DNA of 6,111 nucleotides. It comes from Streptosporangiaceae bacterium (GTDB lineage Bacteria > Actinomycetota > Actinomycetes > Streptosporangiales > Streptosporangiaceae). The position numbers were made by a program, and so were the translations under genes. Below, in pieces: positions 4,364-6,111 of this stretch. Position 1 is the stretch's first letter, and every line of letters begins with the position of its first letter. Below the pieces are notes generated by a model that worked only from the letters and a program-made list of their open reading frames with translations, searched no databases and was not told the origin of the DNA. The DNA lies in the NCBI GenBank assembly GCA_030042885.1, contig JASHYW010000362.1, positions 1 through 6,111 of the forward strand. Direction: 5' to 3'.

Positions 4364-6111
4364 TCAGCTGCAGCCGCTGGTGGAGCCGCAGCCTTCGCAG
4401 ACGTAGCAGCTGCCGGCGGGGCGCATCTTGGTGCCGCAGGTGAGGCAGAGCGGGGCGTCCGCGGTGCGCCCCTGCTGGGCCTCGATCAGCTCGGTGGAGC
4501 TGTGCGGCACGACCGCCGTGGGAAGCGACGGCGCGGCAGGCGGAGGAGCCTGGACGGGGGGTGGTACCACGGCCCGTTCGGTATGAACAGGCTGTTCAAC
4601 AGCGGCGGACTGGGCAAGTTCCTCGGGATCCGGCTCGTCGCTCAGCCCGGCGGGACCGTGTCCCGCGGCCTCGGCGGCGCGCTCGGCGGCAGACAGGATC
4701 CCGAGCTCGGCGCGGGCCTCATAGGGCAGGTGATCCAGGGCCAGGCGGCGGAAGATGTAGTCCATCACCGAGCTGGCGAGCCGGATGTCCGGGTCGTCGG
4801 TGAGGCCGGCCGGCTCGAACCGCATGTTGGTGAACTTGGCCACGTAGGATTCCAGCGGGATGCCGTACTGCAGGCCGACCGAGATGGCCATGGAGAAGGC
4901 GTCCATCACGCCGGCCAGCGTGGAGCCCTGCTTGCCGAGCTTGAGGAACACCTCGCCGATGCCGTCGTCGGGGTAGCTGGACGCCGTCATGTAGCCCTCG
5001 GCGCCGGCCACGGAGAACCTGGTCACGGTGGCGGGCCGCTGCCGGGGCAGCCGCCTGCGGACCGGCCGCTGCTCGTGCGGCGGGCTCGCCTCGGCCTTGG
5101 CTTCCACCTCGGCCCGCTTCTTCTTCGCGTCGGACAGCGGCTGGCCGACCTTGCAGTTGTCGCGGTAGACGGCCAGCGCCTTCAGGCCGAGCTTCCAGCC
5201 TTCGAAGTAGATCCGCTCGATGTCCTCGACGGTCGCGCTTTCCGGCAGGTTAACGGTTTTCGATATCGACCCGCTGAGCATGGGCTGGACGGCGGCCATC
5301 ATCCTGACGTGGCCCATGGGGCTGATCGCGCGCTCACCCATGGCGCAGTCGAACACCTCGTAGTGCTCGGGCCGCAGACCGGGGGCGTTCACGACGTGGC
5401 CGTGCTCGGCGATGTACTCGGTGATCGCCTCGACCTGCTCATGCGGGTAGCCGAGGTTCTTCAGCGCCCGCGGCACGGTCTGGTTGACGATCTGCATGGA
5501 CCCGCCGCCGACGAGCTTCTTGAACTTGACCAGAGCCAGATCGGGTTCGATGCCCGTGGTGTCACAGTCCATCATGAGGCCTATGGTGCCAGTGGGCGCG
5601 AGTAGGCTAGCTTGGGCGTTCCTGTACCCATGTGCCTCGCCGAGCTCCACGCACTCGTGCCAGGCCTGGTTGGCCAGGTCGAGGATCTGGCGGTCCATCG
5701 CGCCGATCGGGCGGATGTTCTCGCTGGCCTCGGCGTGCTTGCGGATGACGCGCTTGTGCGGCTTGGCGTTACGGGCATAGCCGTCGTAGGGGCCGACCAC
5801 CGCGGCTAGTTCGGCCGATGTCTTGTAGGCGGTGCCGGTCATCAGTGAGGTGATCGCGGCGGCGATGGCCCGGCCGCCTTCGGAGTCGTAGGCGTGTCCG
5901 GTGGCCATCAGCAGCGCGCCCAGGTTGGCGTAGCCGATGCCGAGCTGCCGATAGGCGCTGGTAACGGCGGCGATCTTCTCCGTGGGGAAGTCCGCGAACG
6001 TAATGGAGATGTCCATCGCGGTGATGATCAGTTCGGTCATCTTCGCGAACCGCTCGCCGTCGAAGGTGTCGTCGTCGTGGAGGAACTTGAGCAGGTTGAT
6101 GCTGGCGAGGT
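4364..6111 (-). CDS. nrdJ: class II (B12-dependent) ribonucleotide reductase, C-terminal part
   Basis: This enzyme reduces ribonucleotides to deoxyribonucleotides using adenosylcobalamin, in the cytoplasm and without oxygen. Only the last 581 residues are present; the gene runs off the right edge and is open there. Counting from the edge, the fragment starts LASINLLKFLHDDD, just after where the second active-site cysteine (CN-LASxNL) is expected, so the NPCSE thiyl-radical motif lies outside. It contains the substrate-phosphate loop region APTGTIG (171-177) and DCDTTGIEPDLALVKFKKL, the conserved KTVNLPESATVEDIERIYFEGWKLGLKALAVYRDN block (about 284-318), a TSCPD-type domain (GYMTASSYPDDG through TNMRFEP, about 372-433), a Pro/Ala-rich linker, and a cysteine-rich zinc-ribbon-like tail (C555, C558, C568, C571, C574, C580) that ends CGSTSGCS. 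Streptomyces homologues run to roughly 950 residues. Any cobalamin riboswitch or NrdR site would lie outside the window. The apparent ATG at 6040 is internal. Confidence 0.95.
   Translation of the reverse strand, partial: LASINLLKFLHDDDTFDGERFAKMTELIITAMDISITFADFPTEKIAAVTSAYRQLGIGYANLGALLMATGHAYDSEGGRAIAAAITSLMTGTAYKTSAELAAVVGPYDGYARNAKPHKRVIRKHAEASENIRPIGAMDRQILDLANQAWHECVELGEAHGYRNAQASLLAPTGTIGLMMDCDTTGIEPDLALVKFKKLVGGGSMQIVNQTVPRALKNLGYPHEQVEAITEYIAEHGHVVNAPGLRPEHYEVFDCAMGERAISPMGHVRMMAAVQPMLSGSISKTVNLPESATVEDIERIYFEGWKLGLKALAVYRDNCKVGQPLSDAKKKRAEVEAKAEASPPHEQRPVRRRLPRQRPATVTRFSVAGAEGYMTASSYPDDGIGEVFLKLGKQGSTLAGVMDAFSMAISVGLQYGIPLESYVAKFTNMRFEPAGLTDDPDIRLASSVMDYIFRRLALDHLPYEARAELGILSAAERAAEAAGHGPAGLSDEPDPEELAQSAAVEQPVHTERAVVPPPVQAPPPAAPSLPTAVVPHSSTELIEAQQGRTADAPLCLTCGTKMRPAGSCYVCEGCGSTSGCS

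Noticed and set aside
4223..5605. 460-residue open frame on the plus strand
   Set aside because: It is antisense to nrdJ, whose protein is unmistakable. The Gly/His/Val-rich translation is typical of the complementary strand of a high-GC gene.
4367..6040. nrdJ as a complete gene starting at ATG 6040
   Set aside because: The frame continues open to the window edge with conserved sequence (LASINLLKFL), so 6040 is an internal methionine and the gene is truncated by the window.
1..6111. CRISPR array or insertion sequence
   Set aside because: No regularly spaced direct repeats and no transposase or terminal inverted repeats were seen.

Overview
The window is GC-rich DNA with strongly G/C-biased third codon positions, GTG start codons and start codons placed directly behind a -10 box. 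Together with a vitamin B12-dependent class II ribonucleotide reductase of the Streptomyces type, this points to an actinobacterium, most likely a filamentous soil relative of Streptomyces or Streptosporangium. The genus is inference.

Layout from left to right. (1) Positions 1-177 hold no secure gene, only two strong GC hairpins and a good ribosome binding site. (2) A metal-dependent amidohydrolase of the HutI-like/prolidase-like type (178-1416, plus strand) is the only plus-strand gene. It is closed by a perfect bidirectional hairpin. (3) All other genes lie on the minus strand. Read in the direction of transcription, from the right edge, they are: the C-terminal 581 residues of nrdJ (4364-6111, cut by the window edge); a first toxin-antitoxin operon (vapB2 4270-3800, vapC2 3818-3384); a second, related operon (vapB1 3175-2948, vapC1 2944-2477); a strong hairpin; an N-terminal nitroreductase fragment (2293-1967); and a GNAT acetyltransferase (1970-1479) joined to it by a GTGA overlap.

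The most interesting part is 2388-4292. It holds two tandem, diverged copies of one ribbon-helix-helix antitoxin / PIN-domain toxin module. Both proteins are homologous between the copies and all four PIN acidic positions are kept in both toxins. The promoters share a motif ACCnnTGGTAnnAT at exactly the same distance from the antitoxin start, with the -10 box inside it and no Shine-Dalgarno sequence, so both mRNAs look leaderless and autoregulated. About 50 nt past each toxin stop codon lies a related element of 39-40 nt, 31 of 39 aligned bases identical, which neither gene explains. One antitoxin (VapB2) carries about 85 extra N-terminal residues that VapB1 lacks. The array therefore looks like a duplicated [vapB-vapC-3' element] unit, possibly cross-regulated, inserted between the housekeeping nrdJ gene and a decayed nitroreductase locus.

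Limits: no alignment or database search was run. Family calls rest on motif recognition and hand alignment.
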